NCBI RefSeq assembly: GCF_000801105.2
Contig: NC_079517.1
Span: 12,152,001 to 12,216,000, forward strand
Length of the DNA: 64,000 nt
Direction of reading: 5' to 3'
Origin: Raphanus sativus
Taxonomy: Eukaryota > Streptophyta > Magnoliopsida > Brassicales > Brassicaceae
Shown: piece by piece, positions 1-11,960 of the stretch
Layout: every line of letters begins with the position of its first letter
Numbering within the stretch: the stretch's first letter is position 1
The notes under the pieces: generated by a model
Told to the model about the DNA's origin: nothing
What the model saw: only the letters and a program-made list of their open reading frames with translations
Databases searched by the model: none
Translations under genes and position numbers: made by a program

Positions 1-249
1 AATAAAAATATTATAGTTGAATTCAGAAAAATAGATGCAATCCAATATACTCAAACCATAGCTAAGTCGACTGTAAAAACAACAAAACCGACTAAATGTA
101 ATATATCTAAAATCATATGTCTAATTAAAATAATACAATATTATTAATATAAGTTAATTTAAAATTTAAAGTAAATAGCAATCAATTATTATATTATATT
201 TACTTTATAAATATTTATACCCGTGCAAGAGCACGGAAAAATCACCTAG
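1..249 (+). mobile_element. Helitron 3' end (5' end lies outside the window)
   Basis: The segment ends in a 6-bp-stem hairpin (CCGTGC at 221-226, GCACGG at 231-236), followed 10 bases later by CTAG (246-249) and a host T. This is the classic Helitron 3' terminus. The 5' TC end is not in the window, so only the right-hand part is present. No protein-coding sequence is visible, which suggests a non-autonomous copy. Confidence 0.7.
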
Positions 250-1406
250 TTTGAAATACAATACACGATTTTCCTAATTAATTAAAAACCAGAATTTCCA
301 AAAACTAACACACCAAACTAACACACCGACATTAACCAAGAATAACTCTTAACTAAGCCTAACTATCCCTATTAATGCTCATATATCACAATATATACTA
401 AGGCTGGAAGATTTAAAGATTTATCGATTATCTTAAATCAAACATCAAACCAAATTAATACATGATGCAAATCGTAAGTTGATACTGTATTAGTTATAAC
501 TAAGAAGCGTGGGTATTTTTTGTCGTAAATCCGTTAAAATTGAAAGAATTCTTAACCATTTATTAGTTATAAGTTATTTAAAAGATGTTCTATTCTAATG
601 TATGAGGTTGAAACAACGTTTTCTTTATGTGTTTCATATTCATTTGAGACTTTAGATCCAATTACTCATATATAGTCCGGTTTAGATTTACTAAAATATT
701 TTTCAATTAGATTAACAGTATATTTGAAGATGAATTCATGTGTGTTTACATTATACAATTAAGAGAAGGAATGTGTGTATGTTTATAGTGTAATTAGCAA
801 TAATTTTTATTAAATTTAGTTCTATGTATATTAATATTAAATTTAGTTCTATGTATATTAATTATCAAAACAAATAATTTATTTTTTGTATCCATTCTAT
901 TGATAAAAATATTAAAATTCTAATACTGAAAAAGCATCAATACTATTATCATAAAACAACATTTAAAAGGTGATGAAAAAGTATGTATTATAATCATAAA
1001 CTTGAATTTCAACTTGAAAAAAATGAGTTTTTAAAGTAAAAATTGATATAAAAATAAAATTGATATTCTAAGTTGTTTGTATTTGTTAATTTTCCATAAT
1101 ATAGTTTAGGTGGTTGTATCTGAATTATAGTAAAAACTCAATTAAATAAGTTGGCCCGAGGATAATCTTTAACTAACTTCATATGCATTTTTCAAAATTT
1201 GTTCGGTACTTGTATGTTAATATCGTTTTTATGAACTGTAAATAATATAATATACTAATAAGTTTGATCGGTTCTATAGTAAAACATGATTTGTGATAAT
1301 TATTTATAATACTTCATTAACTCATTTTTAAATACATTTATTGCTTTTTAGGAAACTTAAAATAGCCAGACTATTTTAATTCAAATGGCATATTTTATTT
1401 AATGGT
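250..1406. other. AT-rich intergenic DNA, no gene seen
   Basis: No ORF of note. A 28-bp unit is repeated in tandem at about 809-864. Otherwise nothing is recognisable. Confidence 0.6.
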
Positions 1407-1590
1407 GATATGCACCATATCATTAGTTTTATATATATCTGAATTTAGGAATAAAAATAAAAATTACATAATATACATGGTCACATACGTAATAGATTAG
1501 TCTATGGACCCATGATTTTATATTATTGCATCAAAAAATGTTGGTTAGTAAATCGTATATGACATATCAATAACTAAATAAAAAATTTTA
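1407..1590 (+). repeat. Direct repeat X, left copy (about 180 bp)
   Basis: This copy begins GATATGCACCAT and is about 93% identical by eye to 3166-3345. The two copies flank the inverted-repeat element at 1603-3166 in the same orientation. They lack LTR-type TG...CA ends and are far too long for a target-site duplication. Confidence 0.8.
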
Positions 1591-1993
1591 AAATACGATT
1601 TATTTCCCCACGAGTACTATCATATAGCACTAAATATCTCCCGAAGTATGACCTCATGCTGTTTATCCCCGAAAATAAAGTTCAAAATCTATTTCCCCAC
1701 CAATCTTGGTTTTCTCATGGTTTCTGAAAACCGAAATTGCAATATCAAATCTTGTAGACAAAACTAAATCAAAACAAAGTAATACCCGACCAAATATAAA
1801 TCTGGAGCGGAACAAAAACCAACCCAGTTTTCCGAAATGTGAAAAACCAGAAAAAATATAAAAACCTCAAATCAATTTCATCAAGAACCATAATATTGTT
1901 GGTTTGCTTTAAAACATCAAACCAATATAAATTGATTTCATGGGTTTTTCAATTTTGATCTTTGTATTTGTGGGGAAATATAGATGAAACTTT

Positions 1994-3050
1994 TTTTTTC
2001 TTGTCAGCAACAATATAGACTCATATTGACTCTGTTAACCAAACTGGAGGATCCGTATCCATATGGACGACGTAAGACGTTTGCTTTCTTGCACTACGTG
2101 CTAGACAGTCCGCCTTCGTGTTCTTTGTCCTGGGTATATGGACCACCTCAGAAGAAGTAAAACTTCTTCTCAGACTCCTTATGTCTTCCAAATAACTTGC
2201 AAAGGCTGGCCATTCATCTGGTTCCGAAACAATCTTCACCACCTGCGAGCAATCCGTTGCAAACGTAACATTATACTGTCTCAAATTTCTCATACATTCC
2301 ATTGCCCAAATCAATGCCTCAATCTCTGAGTGCAGAGGAGAAAGACTTGCTCTCGTATTCCTTGCATCCATTAACCCATCAAAACCTTCCAAAGTACTAT
2401 ACCATCCTTGGCCTGATAAACTCTCATTGACCTTCCATGATCCATCCGAGAAACACCATCTGTCAGGAATTAATTGAACCTGTGGTGTGGCTGTTATCGT
2501 AGAAAATTTTAATCTTTGGTTAATGCTGTTTTGTGCTTCTTTCCAAAGTCGGGATTCAGTTTCGGCCAACTGAAGAGTATCCCGAGGATCAATATCCAAA
2601 TTACTAAAAACCTTACAATTTCTTGCCTTCCAAATGTACCATAATATCCATGCGAAATGATGGTCCTCACTTACTGGGGTAACCCTCCAGAATAAATGAT
2701 CCATATTTGCAAATAATGAGTTGCTGGGGAAGATTGCCGGATTTGATGGAATCCTAGACAACGCCCAAACTTGTACCGCAGGTGGATATTCAAAGAAAAT
2801 ATGATTGATTGATTCTTTCTGATCTCCACATCTTGTGCATATAGTATCTCCTTGTATTCCTCTGGCTTTTAGATTCTTCTTCACCGCTATACAACCAGAA
2901 AGCATTTGCCATAGAAAATGTTTCATTTTAGTTGGACATTTTATTTTCCAACACTGCGCCTTCAAAGGGGTGATGGATGGTCCTAACTCTGGTAATGCAC
3001 GATCTCTATCTGGATATACCCTTTCAATCTGATAACCAGACTTAACTGTA
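1994..3050 (-). mobile_element. 5'-truncated LINE (L1-like) insertion with target duplication
   Basis: The 15-bp sequence TATAGATGAAACTTT lies on both sides (1979-1993 and 3051-3065). A T run at 1991-1999 is the poly(A) tail of a minus-strand element. This is the standard signature of target-primed LINE integration. Only the last kilobase of the element is present, as expected for 5' truncation. Confidence 0.9.
2021..3050 (-). pseudogene. LINE ORF2 C-terminal fragment: zinc-binding RT and RNase H domains
   Basis: This fragment encodes the end of a plant LINE polyprotein. From the truncation point it reads the VKSGY motif, then a zf-RVT region (TKMKHFLW, CTRCG, and ESINHIFFEYP in place of the usual CxxxxHLFFxCP). 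A plant RNase H domain (RVT_3) follows. The four acidic RNase H positions are visible: SDGSW, HSEIEAL, FATDCS and TKADCLAR. The reading frame is open to its natural stop at 2021, so the insertion is fairly young, but the reverse transcriptase core is missing. The ORF extends upstream to 3124 only because the host sequence happens to stay open. It is not a functional gene. Confidence 0.88.
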
Positions 3051-3165
3051 TATAGATGAAACTTTATACTCATGGAAAAACAGATTTCAAACTTTGTTCT
3101 CGTGGATAAATAGCACGGGGTCATACTTTGGGAGACATTTGGTACTATATGATAGTACTCGTGGG

Positions 3166-3345
3166 GATATGCACCATACCATTAGTTTTATATATATCTG
3201 AATTTAAGAATAAAAATAAGAATTATATAATATACATGGTCACATACGTAATAGATTAGTCTATGGACCCACGATTTTATATTATTGCATCAAGAAAATG
3301 TTGGCTAGTAAATCATATATGAGATATCAATAACTAAATGGAAAA
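3166..3345 (+). repeat. Direct repeat X, right copy (about 180 bp)
   Basis: Partner of 1407-1590. It starts at the last base of the inverted-repeat element and ends near CAATAACTAAATGG. Confidence 0.8.
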
Positions 3346-5347
3346 GTTTATAATGAAGAAGTGAGATTTATATAAGGTAATATAGTAGTTACCATAAATA
3401 TAGGAGTGCCACACTTATAATATCTAAAAAAAATCAGAGAGAATTATGATAATATATTGTTAGGCGAAATTTAAGTAGGACCATGAAATTATTGGCTCCT
3501 AGAAAATGGTCCAAACAACCTTTTTAACTAGATTTATTAAAATTCATTTTCTTTTAATAGTATTGATGCCTATAATGTTGTCAACCATTGATGTTATTAT
3601 TAATATACAACTATATTATATGCATAATATAGTAATATAGTCAATATATGAATATGAATGTTCTCATTTTAGTATTAATATTAGACTTCTATCCAAAATA
3701 CAATGGAATGTTTTGATATAGTAATATTTGTACAACATAATCACATTAGAGAAAACATCTTTAAAGTTATGGGAAATTATATAGATATTTTGAACATGTA
3801 GAAAATTTATATAGATATTGTACTTTCAAGAGATTTGATTCCACACTTAATATTATTTGACGGACAATATGAAAAAATTGTAAAGTCAATGATTATCAAT
3901 TATTCTAATAATATTCTATAGTATACCACGTAAAATTATTTTAAAATTAATATTTATCAATTATTCTGAAAATTTCATATTCTATATTACTTTATTGTTC
4001 ATATATACACATATGTCCCTGATATAAATATAACATAAATACAGATTGTATATTAAGTGTATTCAGATAAATTTAAAATGAGTTACAAAAATAAAATGGT
4101 TACAAAGCCTAATAATCAATATTATAAATTTACATATATATTTGTTTGCAAAGAAAAACGAAAAACGAAAAACAGAAATCAAATTCAAAGTTTTATAATT
4201 TAAAGTGTTTCATACGTAAAAATATTACACTGCCAAAAATTAAATAATGAGAAAAGATTATACAAATTTATAATATTATAGAAAATTGATTCAATATAGT
4301 AAATAAAAATCATACAAAAGTAATATACATCATGAATTATATTACATCTATATTTCTTTTCATACAAATTTAAAATAGTAATAATAATTCATAAATCACA
4401 ATATAATACCATAGACTATAAAATAAAATATTTACAAATGAAACAAATTTTGGACTTTCAAAATGTGGATCAAAGTCTAGTTATTATTTAAAACCAAAGT
4501 TTTTTACTCTTTTACAATTTCTTTTTAGAAAACTACAGAACATCAAATAATCGGCGCGAGAGGCTGAACGTTGAATTCTTCAAGCATATGACAGATATAT
4601 TATACTTTTAAAATACATAACCTTATATAGTCAGATTAAGATAATTGTTAATGCACAAAAATGTTTCTTTTATAAACATATGTGCTATAAACATCTATAT
4701 TAACATCTAATCATAAAACAATCATAAAACAAAATTTAAACTTCATATACATATTTTAAATCAAAATAATAATTTAAAATTGATTTATATCAAAAAATAA
4801 ATTCAGAAATTTACATATATTCAAAAATTTATTTTTACTAAAATACTTTCAATGACCATTATTAAAAAATGTTTCAATATATAAGAAAAATACAATACAA
4901 AGTCCAATTTCATATACCAACTTAAATTATGGGTTTTCTATTTCACATTAAATTTAAAATATATATATATATGTGATTATTTATATGATGGTGCATATAT
5001 AATTATATTAATTATATGATTATTTATATGATGACATGTATAAAATATGATTAATTATATGATCACATATATATGATATATAATAGTGACTAGGGGTTGC
5101 ATTTAAATTATTTTAAAAATTTAAATTATTTTAAAAATTTTAAATTTATTTTATACTTTAAATTTCTCAATATCTATAAATAAAATAATATATTACATAT
5201 AAATTTGAACAAAATATGTTAGAATACCGAAACTTAACATATAAATTGGTTTAGTTTAAATATTTGGATAGAAAATCAATAATTATTTTAAATATTTTTG
5301 GTATTTTGATATATTTTAACTATTTTAGATATTTGTATCCGAAATAG

Positions 5348-5387
<40 letters not shown>

Positions 5388-6036
5388 AATTATATAAATA
5401 TATTCGGATACATTCGGGGATCCGAAATATTTCGTCTGGATCAAATTCGGTTTCAGTTATCTAAATACCAAAATTTTAAATAATTTGGATATTTAATCAA
5501 TTTCAATTCTGGTTTGGTACTACTTTTTAGATCAGAATCGATTTGATTTTTTGGATTTTTTCTTCACAGCCGTAGTATTGACATGAAAAATAAATAGCAA
5601 TGCATTTTGTAGAGAAAATACATCCGCACAAACGCATAGTTCAAAATCTAGTTGATAAAATTACACTTGCATCTTTTATTATTCAAAACCGAAGTCACAA
5701 TAATTCCCGGGTTTTAAAGTTCAAAAAAAAAAAAATAATTCTCGGTTTAGTTATAACGACGTCCAGGCTGCTCTTTGTAATTTTTTTTTGTGCACCTCTG
5801 CTCTTTGTAATTAAAAATAGTATTGATGGTTTTTGAGTGTTCGGTAGAACCATATGTTTTTGTTTGACCTTGTGAGTGTTTGATTTAGCAATTTGATTTC
5901 TAAATCTTATTAGCGTGCCAACTTAGACTTTTTATTTTATTTTTTTAGCGTGCCAACTTAGACTTGTATTAACTGTCATAATATTCTTTTGGTAATTAGA
6001 AGGTGTTATGTCTTAATCATTCATCTGTAGCATGGA
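3346..6036. other. AT-rich intergenic DNA with an (AT)n microsatellite
   Basis: No gene is supported. A pure TA run lies at about 5350-5382. The stretch at 5400-5560 (repeated ggat/ccga words) resembles 29150-29300 and is probably a dispersed repeat. A short ORF at 5600-5836 has no recognisable domain and is rejected. Confidence 0.6.
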
Positions 6037-6045
6037 TTCCCATAT

Positions 6046-6754
6046 GAGAAATACTTGGTTAACCCCTAGAGTGAACCTTTAGGTTCACCCCTAGAGTGAA
6101 CCTTTAAGTTCACCCAACCAATAAAATTTTGTTATTTCATATTTAGTATCTTTTAAAAAAAGAAACAAAATATTGTCAAATTTTATTATGTTTTTAAAAT
6201 AAAAAATAAATAGAAAATAATATTAGTCGCAAAAAAAGTTTTATATTTAATATCGTCAATATAACACTAAACCCTAAACCTTAAATCATAAACCCTAAAT
6301 CCTTGGTAAACTCTAAATCCTTGGATAAATTTTAAATCTTTGGATTTCTTAAAAAATATTTTTAACACAGTCAGCAAAACACTAAACCCTAAATCTTAAA
6401 TACTAAACCCTAAATCCTTGGATAAATTCTAAACCGGTGGATAAATCTTAAACTCTAGGATCGAGAATTTATTCAATGTTTGGAATTTACCCAAGGGTTT
6501 AGGGTTTACCCAAGAGTTTAAAGTTTAGAATTAAGAGTTTAGGGTTTAGTGTTTGGCTTACAGTATTAATTTTTTTTAATGTGTTTTTGTTTGAAATTAA
6601 TATTATTTTTTATTTATTTTATTTTTAGTTTAAAAAGATAATATAACTTAACAATATTTTATTTTCTTTTTTAAAGATACTGAATATGAAATAACGAAAT
6701 TATTGGTTGGGTGAACCTAAAGGTTCAATATATGGGTGAACCCAATAATTTCTC
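6046..6754. mobile_element. MULE-type MITE with telomere-like core, copy A
   Basis: The termini GAGAAATACTTGG and the reverse complement of AATAATTTCTC flank long inverted arms that contain GGTTCACCCAACCAATA. The 9-bp target duplication TTCCCATAT is perfect (6037-6045 and 6755-6763), which points to the Mutator superfamily. The core holds many degenerate AAACCCTAAA units in one orientation, then the reverse orientation. No ORF. Confidence 0.9.
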
Positions 6755-6763
6755 TTCCCATAT

Positions 6764-7224
6764 CCTTGATTAACAAACTGAGATCATTTAGTTCAATATT
6801 TATTAACAACTCATTGGCGAAAAATATTATGACTCGCGACTTTTATTATGTGGAAATTGGCGACAGTGACGGAGTCGTCCAACTCTGGTTTTGGATATTT
6901 GGTGATTGTTAAAGATCAGTTTTTTGGGTATCATGTATCAGTTTACGAAGTATTACATGTAATATGTAACGTGTTACGTGAAGCTAATCGATATTGAAGT
7001 TCGTGTATAAACTGTTTGAACATGAAAAAAGAAGAATGTATATATTTGAAGATAAATAGACGTTTACTATTATTTGAAATAAAATTTATTTAAAGAAAAT
7101 AAAATTTGCTTAAAAAGAAAGAGAAGATTAATATGAAGATTTATAGATCGTTACTTGTGCAAGGAAGCCACAAAATTTACGAAGTATAACTATATAATGG
7201 AGAGTTTTGAATTGAATTAACACA
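6764..7224. other. Intergenic DNA, nothing recognised
   Basis: AT-rich, with no ORF or repeat that I can name. Confidence 0.5.
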
Positions 7225-7982
7225 AAAAATATTAGGAAAATTGCCAAAAAAGAAAAAAAAACAAGGGTGTTGTCTCTTTGATATAAATCATTTTTTGTCC
7301 AATTTTTTTTCTTTTTACCTTTTGTATTTCTGAAAACTAATAAAATAAATAGTTTTGTGAATCAAAAAAAATATTAAAAATATAAACAATTAATAAAACA
7401 CCTATATACACATGCTGGTATTTTTTTTTTTCAAAAAGTTCATAAATAAAAATTTGAAAATACGTTCTACTAAAGGTAGAAAGTGCCTTCTACGGAATAT
7501 GGTATAGTAGAAAGCGATTTCTAAAATAAATACGTTCATCTACTATTTTTAGAACGTACATTCTACTATTTACTAATTTTCTAAAAATGTGGAATGCGTA
7601 TTCTACTAATCCTAAAGCTTCTACTTTTCGTCCGGAAGCATCTTTTACTTTATTAAGTATTCTAAATTTTGCGGAACATGTTTTCTAAAGTTTACTCTTC
7701 CTTCTACTAAAAGTAGAAAGCGTGTTCTGGAATTTTGTCAATATTCTAAACTTTTAGAAGGCACCTTCTACGGATAAGATTACCTGATTTTTGCGAAAAT
7801 TAATAAAAATTTCAGTTAAGGAAATATTCTAAAAATCTCCTAAAAATATTCTAACTTCCTAAAACGTGTTATTTTCGATTTTGCTTGTCAAAAAAAAAAA
7901 AAGATTCTCACATTTCTTCTCTATCAATCTATGGTTTCTCCATAGCTTTTCTTTTGATTTTTTTCACAAACTCTTCTTCTCT

Positions 7983-10272
7983 ATGGTGCATATCTATACC
8001 ACATGTGGTTTTTGGAATTTAGCAACTACTGGATGGGTTTTTGTTGCTGATGACAAAGGGGCTAGACTACAGTTATTGGAATCAAATTCTACTTTAGAGG
8101 ATTTAAAAAGAATGGTTGTGGAGAATTTTGATATGGAAGAAGATAGCTTAGCCGATTTGGAGTTCAGTTATCTACCTACCGAGTTGATCAATACACCAAC
8201 TTTCCCACCTGTGATAATTGCAAACGATCGACAGCTTAAGAATTTTGTTGGCTATGTTAAAAAGAATGTTTCTACTCAGTTGTGTAACATCTAAAGCCAA
8301 GGCTCAGAATCCGAATGAAGCAGACTTTGATCTTAACAACTCGCCAGCTGATTCAAGTGCTGATGAAGAGGACAGCAACTCGTTGAACAGAAGGGACGAG
8401 TCAGCTCATGTGTTTGCTGAGACGCAGACGAAGAAAAAGAAAGAGAAGCCGGAAGCAGTCGAAGTTGATGAGGATGGCTATGATGTTGATACTGTGATCT
8501 CTGAAAAAGAGAACATAGATAATATGTCAAAGTATTCTCTGCTCCATGTTGTTAAGAAGGGACAATATTTTGAGAACAAGACTTTGCTGAAGGCGACTTT
8601 CGAGATATGTGGAATGAAGCATAACTTTGACTACCAGGTTATCAAAACGGATAGGAAAGTTTGGTATGTTAGATGTGCGGATGATGCATGCAATTGGAGT
8701 GTTCGAGCAGAGTGTTTGAAGGATTCTACATTTTTTATGATCAAGAAGTATGTTGGTCAACATACATGCGCACCTTCAAGCAAAAGCAAAGCTGGTAAGA
8801 CTGCCTCGGCAAAAACTATAGGCAGTCTGATTATGCATAAGTATGAAGGGGTCAAGGAAGGGCCAAAATGTAATGATATCATACATATTATGCGTGGTGA
8901 TCATAGATGTGAGATCTCCAAATCATTGGCATGGGATGCTCGTGAATATGCGATCAATGCAGTTAGAAATATTCCAGAGAGAAGCTATGGGAAAATACCA
9001 AAATACTTGCACATGCTGCGAGAGGCTAATCCGGGTACACACTTTGCTTATGAGATGGACGGGAAAGGGAGGTTTCGGTACATGTTTATTGCGTTTGGGC
9101 AATCTATACGAGGATCTAATAGCGTCATGAGGCAGGTTATTGTGATCGATGGGACTTTTTTGAAGAATAAATACAAAGGAGTTTTACTCGTTGCAACTGC
9201 TCTAGATGGAAATTCTAATTCGTATCCTATTGCATTTGGAGTAGTCGACTCAGAGAATGATCGTTCTTGGCAATGGTTTTTGACACAGCTCAAGGTTTTC
9301 ATTGCTGATAATCTTCATTTGGCTTTTATTTCTGACAGACATGGGTCCATCGTTAAGGCACTTGAGAAGGTGTATCCCTCTGCTAGACATGGTATCTGTA
9401 TTCATCATTTGTTGAATAATGTGGTCACACATTATCATGGGAAAGGACTTGTTGGGTTGGTTTCAAAGGCATCAAAGAGTTATAGAGTTGCTGATTTTGA
9501 GAAGACATTTGCTAATGTGTGTAATATCAGTCCGGCTATTGGAAAATACCTACGAGATGCTGATGTGCAGAAATGGGCTAGATGTCAATTCCCTGGATAC
9601 CGATACGACCTAAGGACAACTAACCCTGCTGAATCTATCAACTCTGCTTTGCGTTCGCCGAGAGAGTTTCCAATCATTCCTTTGTTGGACAGTATCAGGA
9701 AAATGTTGACACGTTGGTTTTATAAGCGTAAGAAACTGATTTCAAGGCATAATCATCCTCTGACCAAAGATGTGGAGAAAAAGATAGCTAGGAGAACCAG
9801 AAAATGCGCCACATTTGAAGTTTACCCTGTCAGTGATGGTCGATTGCTTGTTAGTGGTGATCTGTTCGACTGCTTGGTTGATTTGGATAGACGGACTTGC
9901 TCATGTGGAAAGTACAATCTTTTGAAGATCCCTTGTAGGCACGCAATTAAAGCTGGTTTTCATGTTGGAAGAGAGCCACACACATTGACTGATTTTATGT
10001 ACACAACAGATGCTTGGAGAAAAGCTTATGAAGAAAGCATAAATCCTATTGATGTTCCTGAGGATTCTTGGTCTGTACCAGAAGAAGTTAAGAAAGTCAT
10101 TGTGCTACCACGAGAGACAAGAAAAGCTGCTGGAAGAAATAGAAAACGCAGATATGAAACTGTTGAAGACAAACTTCGATCATCGCAAACATCGCAAAAC
10201 AAGCAGGCTCGCACTTGTAGTAGATGTCATAATAGTGGACATAACAGAGCAACTTGTAAAGTACCAATATAG
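7983..10272 (+). CDS. MULE transposase (mudrA-like), frameshifted near residue 100
   Basis: This gene would catalyse excision and insertion of MULEs carrying matching terminal repeats. It is read as two overlapping frames: 7983-8294 (N-terminal region, start MVHIYTTCG) and then 8218-10272. One base is out of frame around 8280-8290, just before the VTSKAKAQ segment. No intron can explain the shift. In the long frame I see a MuDR N-terminal domain (about residues 100-185, with WYVRC, CNWSV and GQHTC). The DDE-type MULE domain follows (VIVIDGTFL, FISDRHGSI, HHLLNN, then NPAESINS). Next comes a SWIM zinc finger (CSCGKYNLLKIPCRHAI) and a terminal CCHC knuckle (CSRCHNSGHNRATC). All catalytic and zinc positions are intact, so only the indel, or a sequencing error, breaks it. 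Confidence 0.88.
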
Positions 10273-11370
10273 CCAGACCCAAATGGTAAGGATCACCTTA
10301 TATATCCTCTATTCATTTTCGATTTATATGTGTCTCATATAAGATTTTTTCTGTTACAGGTTGCTTATCATGGTCAGCTTATTTCGAAGTGGATTCTTAT
10401 CATGGTTTCAGTTGTATTTTGATTCTAAAACTTTCGGACTCTGTTTTCATTTTGATATGCTGTTGTGCGTTGCTATTCTTTTCTTATGGTGTTTTCAGTT
10501 TCTGACTCTCGTTTTTTAAGCTAAGTACTTCTCCAATTATATGTGTCTCATCTTTGATTCGTTGAACAAAATTAAAACAAAACACAGAGAAACAACAGTG
10601 TGTGTCCGAACCATAGAATACCCATCTTGAGTTAGTAAACCAAATAATTAAAAAACACAGAGAGACAACAAAACAAGCAGAAAGATTTTCATTCTTGGCT
10701 TCTTAATCTTCCAAAAATCCATAGAATGGTTCCTAAACAACCCAGCTCAAGAGAATTTTTTTGCTTCATAACTTCTTCTTCCACTGTCTTCTTCAAACTC
10801 TGTTTCAGATCTTTAATCTGTTCTGCAATTTTCCCTTGCATAGCCTCCATCTTGCAACTAAGAAAATGAGTTAACAAATACAACAACAACACTATTATTT
10901 CTAACAATCGAATATGCAAAAAGGAACCCGAGGAAGACAGACACATAGCAACAACAACCCTTATCATTTGACCAACAAGCTAAGACAAAGGTTCTTCTTT
11001 ACGAGAACAGAGACAACAACTTCACACATACAAAAATAAGGTTACCAAAACCATATCAATTCACAAAACTTAAACAAATTCAAATGTCTTCCAATTCACA
11101 ATGGAAATCTTTTATATAATCTGTTAACAACCATAAAAAGAGACAGTTCAGACATAACACAAGAGATATCAACACTCAAGCAACAAAGACTAAGACAAGC
11201 CAAGAACCCGATTCACAAACAAAATCAATATACCAAACTTAAACAAGTTAAGAACCCGATTCCTTCAATCTTTTCACATTATGGTTAACAAAACCATCTC
11301 AATTCACACAGACAAATGCCACAACGCAACGGATCGAGGAGAAGAAGGAGAAATTATTGATACCTTATAT
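10273..11370 (-). other. 3' half of the MULE with a possible convergent exon
   Basis: Minus strand 10689-10863 could be the last exon of a second MULE gene. A TTCTTAG acceptor-like site precedes an ATG, followed by about 53 codons with a basic/acidic helical stretch (QIKDLKQSLKKTVEEEV) and a stop at 10689. Maize MuDR has convergent mudrA and mudrB genes, so a convergent gene would fit. I recognise no family, and the upstream exons cannot be fixed. Confidence 0.3.
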
Positions 11371-11379
11371 GCTAGCGAT

Positions 11380-11960
11380 GTTGGAGAAAGAGAGAGGCGG
11401 AGAGGGTGAAGACAAACTCGATTTCACCAATAGAAGCTCCAAATTGCCTTTGAGTTCTTCGAGAGAGAGAGGCTGAGAAAAGTATTACAACATTCAAACA
11501 AGAAAGAGACGGGTCAGACGTAACAAATCAATGCCAACAACTCTCAAAATCGAAAACAAAAAAAAAAACAAAATCAGAGATAGTTTCTAGGTTTACCTTG
11601 CTTGTAGGGATGTCTGAAGGAGAGAGGCTGAGAGGCGGAGAAAGAGAGAGCCGGAAAGGCGGAGATAGAGAGAGGCGGAGAGAGGCGGAGAGAGGCGGAG
11701 AGAGGCGGAGACAGAGAGAGGAGGAGAGAAGCAGAGACAGAGAGAGGGGGAGAGAGGCGGGGAGGTGGAGATATAGAGAGAGGAAGAGGCGGAGAGACGG
11801 AGAGGCACAGAGTAGGGGACGGACGAAGGGGTTACACCGGAGATAGAGAGAGGCAGAGAGGCGGAGCTGTCACCGGCGATGGCGACGGAATCATCTTAGG
11901 GTTTGGTTCTCGATTGGGTCGACAGAGATGGAGGTCTAAGAAGAGAGAGAGAGAGAGAGA
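11380..11960. repeat. GA-rich minisatellite (GGAGAGAGGC-type units)
   Basis: The strand is strongly purine-biased, with imperfect tandem AGAGAGGCGG units (densest at 11620-11800) ending in a (GA)n run at 11943-11960. ORFs run through it on both strands only because the repeat lacks stop codons. Read on the minus strand it would be a CT-rich leader, as often seen in plant 5' UTRs. Confidence 0.8.

Larger units (their letters stand above)
1603..3166. mobile_element. Inverted-repeat (foldback-like) element interrupted by a LINE
   Basis: The left arm at about 1603-1700 (starting ATTTCCCCACGAGTACTATC) is the reverse complement, with mismatches, of about 3070-3166, which ends GATAGTACTCGTGGGG. Without the LINE insertion the element would be roughly 500 bp, the size of a MITE. 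No transposase is present and the superfamily cannot be assigned. The right arm abuts direct repeat X exactly, so the outer boundary is uncertain. Confidence 0.65.

Noticed and set aside
2138..3032. Plus-strand ORFs opposite the LINE fragment
   Set aside because: They are shadows of the minus-strand RT/RNase H frame.
1407..3345. LTR retrotransposon with 180-bp LTRs
   Set aside because: The direct repeats lack TG...CA ends, and no primer-binding site or polypurine tract adjoins them.
8254..8300. Intron explaining the transposase frame change
   Set aside because: The only GT...AG pair fitting the position would be about 24 bases long, too short for a plant intron.
11593..11846. Overlapping ORFs on both strands in the GA-rich block
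   Set aside because: They exist only because the AGAGAGGCGG repeat has no stop codons; the products are Arg/Glu or Ser/Leu low-complexity strings.
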